Shown one piece after another: positions 41,757-42,271 of a stretch of DNA of 42,271 nt. A program made the translations under genes and the position numbers. The notes under the pieces are model-generated. The model was not told where the DNA came from and did no database searches. It saw only the letters and a list, made by a program, of their open reading frames with translations. This stretch comes from Oscillospiraceae bacterium (GTDB lineage Bacteria; Bacillota; Clostridia; Oscillospirales; Ruminococcaceae): the NCBI GenBank assembly GCA_017473015.1, contig JAFUNP010000036.1, forward strand, positions 1-42,271, read 5' to 3'. How positions within the stretch are numbered: the stretch's first letter is position 1; each line of letters begins with the position of its first letter.

Positions 41757-41951
41757 ATGAAAGAAGTTCCTATCTGGGAAAAGACTAATCTCACATTGGA
41801 AGAAGCTGCTGCTTATTCCGGTATCGGTATCAATAAATTAAGAGAAATCACTAACAACGACAGATGCAACTTTGTGTTGTGGGTTGGAACAAAGCGACTG
41901 ATTAAAAGAAAACAGTTGGATAAATTCACAGAACAGTGCTACTCCATTTAA
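41757..41951 (+). CDS. xis: Tn916-type excisionase
   Basis: The 64-residue basic protein has a MerR/Xis-like HTH: LTLEEAAAYSGIGINKLREI followed by FVLWVGTKRLIKRKQLDKFTE. It should bend DNA at the element ends and turn the integrase toward excision. AGGAGG nine bases before the ATG. It lies directly before the integrase gene, the standard order. Confidence 0.93.
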   Translation: MKEVPIWEKTNLTLEEAAAYSGIGINKLREITNNDRCNFVLWVGTKRLIKRKQLDKFTEQCYSI

Positions 41952-41980
41952 TTGCCATTAACATGTGAAGATTCCCATAG

Positions 41981-42069
41981 AAAAGAGAGCTTTGATATGA
42001 TAAAATAGGAATGCGGCGAAATGGTTCGTTCGTTGCATGTACGTCATATCAGGGCTCTTTTCATATCAG
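41981..42069 (+). promoter_or_regulatory. Competing inverted repeats between xis and int
   Basis: Left arm AAAAGAG..TGATATGA (41981-42000) can pair with TCATATCA..GGCTCTTTT (42044-42061). A second copy, TCATATCAG (42061-42069), directly abuts the int ribosome site. The left arm can pair with only one of them at a time, so the structure may control integrase translation or end transcription after xis. Confidence 0.55.
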
Positions 42070-42083
42070 AAAGGAGATTGAAT

Positions 42084-42271
42084 ATGTCTGAAAAAAGAAG
42101 AGATAACAAAGGACGTATTTTACGTACAGGAGAGAGCCAAAGAAAAAACGGAATGTATGAAGTCCGTTACACAGATGCCAATAAAAAGCGTCGTTCCATT
42201 TATGACATGGATTTGATGAAGCTTCGTCAGAAAGAAGATGAAATCAAACTGATGCGTCACGAAGGAATTGA
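42084..42271 (+). CDS. int: Tyrosine integrase, Tn916 type, N-terminal part
   Basis: The first 62 codons are in the window. They read MSEKRRDNKGRILRTGESQR, then KNGMYEVRYTDANKKRRSIYDMDLMKLRQKEDEI. This is the AP2-like arm-binding domain of Tn916-family integrases, which binds direct repeats near the element ends. AAGGAGA precedes the ATG. The catalytic domain and the right attachment site lie beyond the edge. Confidence 0.92.
   Translation, partial: MSEKRRDNKGRILRTGESQRKNGMYEVRYTDANKKRRSIYDMDLMKLRQKEDEIKLMRHEGI

Larger units (their letters stand above)
22735..42271 (+). mobile_element. Integrative mobilizable element carrying a defence island (right end not in window)
   Basis: The left boundary is set by the broken phosphatase gene. 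Backbone genes are TnpV (left end), then DUF3847, MobA/MobL relaxase, TOPRIM/RepA-like protein, Xis and the start of a tyrosine integrase (right end). An oriT-like site lies before the mobilization genes. No VirB4, VirD4 or other conjugation gene is seen in the 19.5 kb present, so I call it mobilizable, not self-transmissible. The cargo at 23.4-36.9 kb is clearly AT-richer than host genes. Confidence 0.85.

Overview
The window looks like a chromosomal segment of an anaerobic Clostridia-class Bacillota. The evidence is moderate to low GC, strong AGGAGG-type ribosome sites, an rpsF-ssb-rpsR operon, a DnaD/DnaI-type helicase-loading pair, a TSCPD-domain protein, and TnpV and Tn916-type Xis/Int on the inserted element. 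A gut Oscillospirales-like host is my inference. I could not search any database.

Host part, about 1-22734. On the left are an M28 peptidase, a membrane nucleotide-sugar dehydratase with a PglC/WcaJ-like sugar transferase, the rpsF-ssb-rpsR operon, galU with a RING/zinc-ribbon membrane protein, prfB without the usual frameshift, and a nitroreductase. A cobalamin riboswitch with its own terminator precedes a DUF4430 lipoprotein, which fits a B12-capturing surface protein. On the minus strand follow a Cys-rich small protein coupled to an archaeal-type (DTD2-like) D-aminoacyl-tRNA deacylase, then small membrane protein-DnaD-DnaC/DnaI. A DUF3798 lipoprotein, an RbsA-like ATPase and two permeases form an ABC importer of unknown substrate. 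Next come two COG0523-type metal GTPases: one carries five tandem His/Cys repeats, the other is fused to a DUF1980/YcgQ-like domain. A DtxR-like palindrome lies upstream of the pair.

Mobile part, about 22735 to beyond 42271. A low-molecular-weight tyrosine phosphatase gene breaks off after ten recognisable residues (MIKVMFVCHG). From there on the DNA is an integrative mobilizable element that runs off the right edge inside a tyrosine integrase gene. Its backbone is TnpV, a MOBQ-like oriT, a DUF3847 protein, a MobA/MobL relaxase, a TOPRIM/RepA-like replication protein, Xis and Int. No conjugation pore genes are visible, so it probably depends on a helper.

The cargo, about 23.4-36.9 kb, is AT-rich and looks like a defence island. 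It holds an orphan two-helix membrane protein, a Fic protein with an inhibitory motif, and a small membrane protein. A complete type I R-M system follows, with two unknown genes between hsdS and hsdR. Last is a tightly overlapping trio: DUF262 (GmrS/ParB-like), HEPN RNase-like, and an N6-adenine DNA methyltransferase. That trio is my best candidate for a poorly described system: a methylation-linked or DUF262-gated HEPN abortive-infection module.
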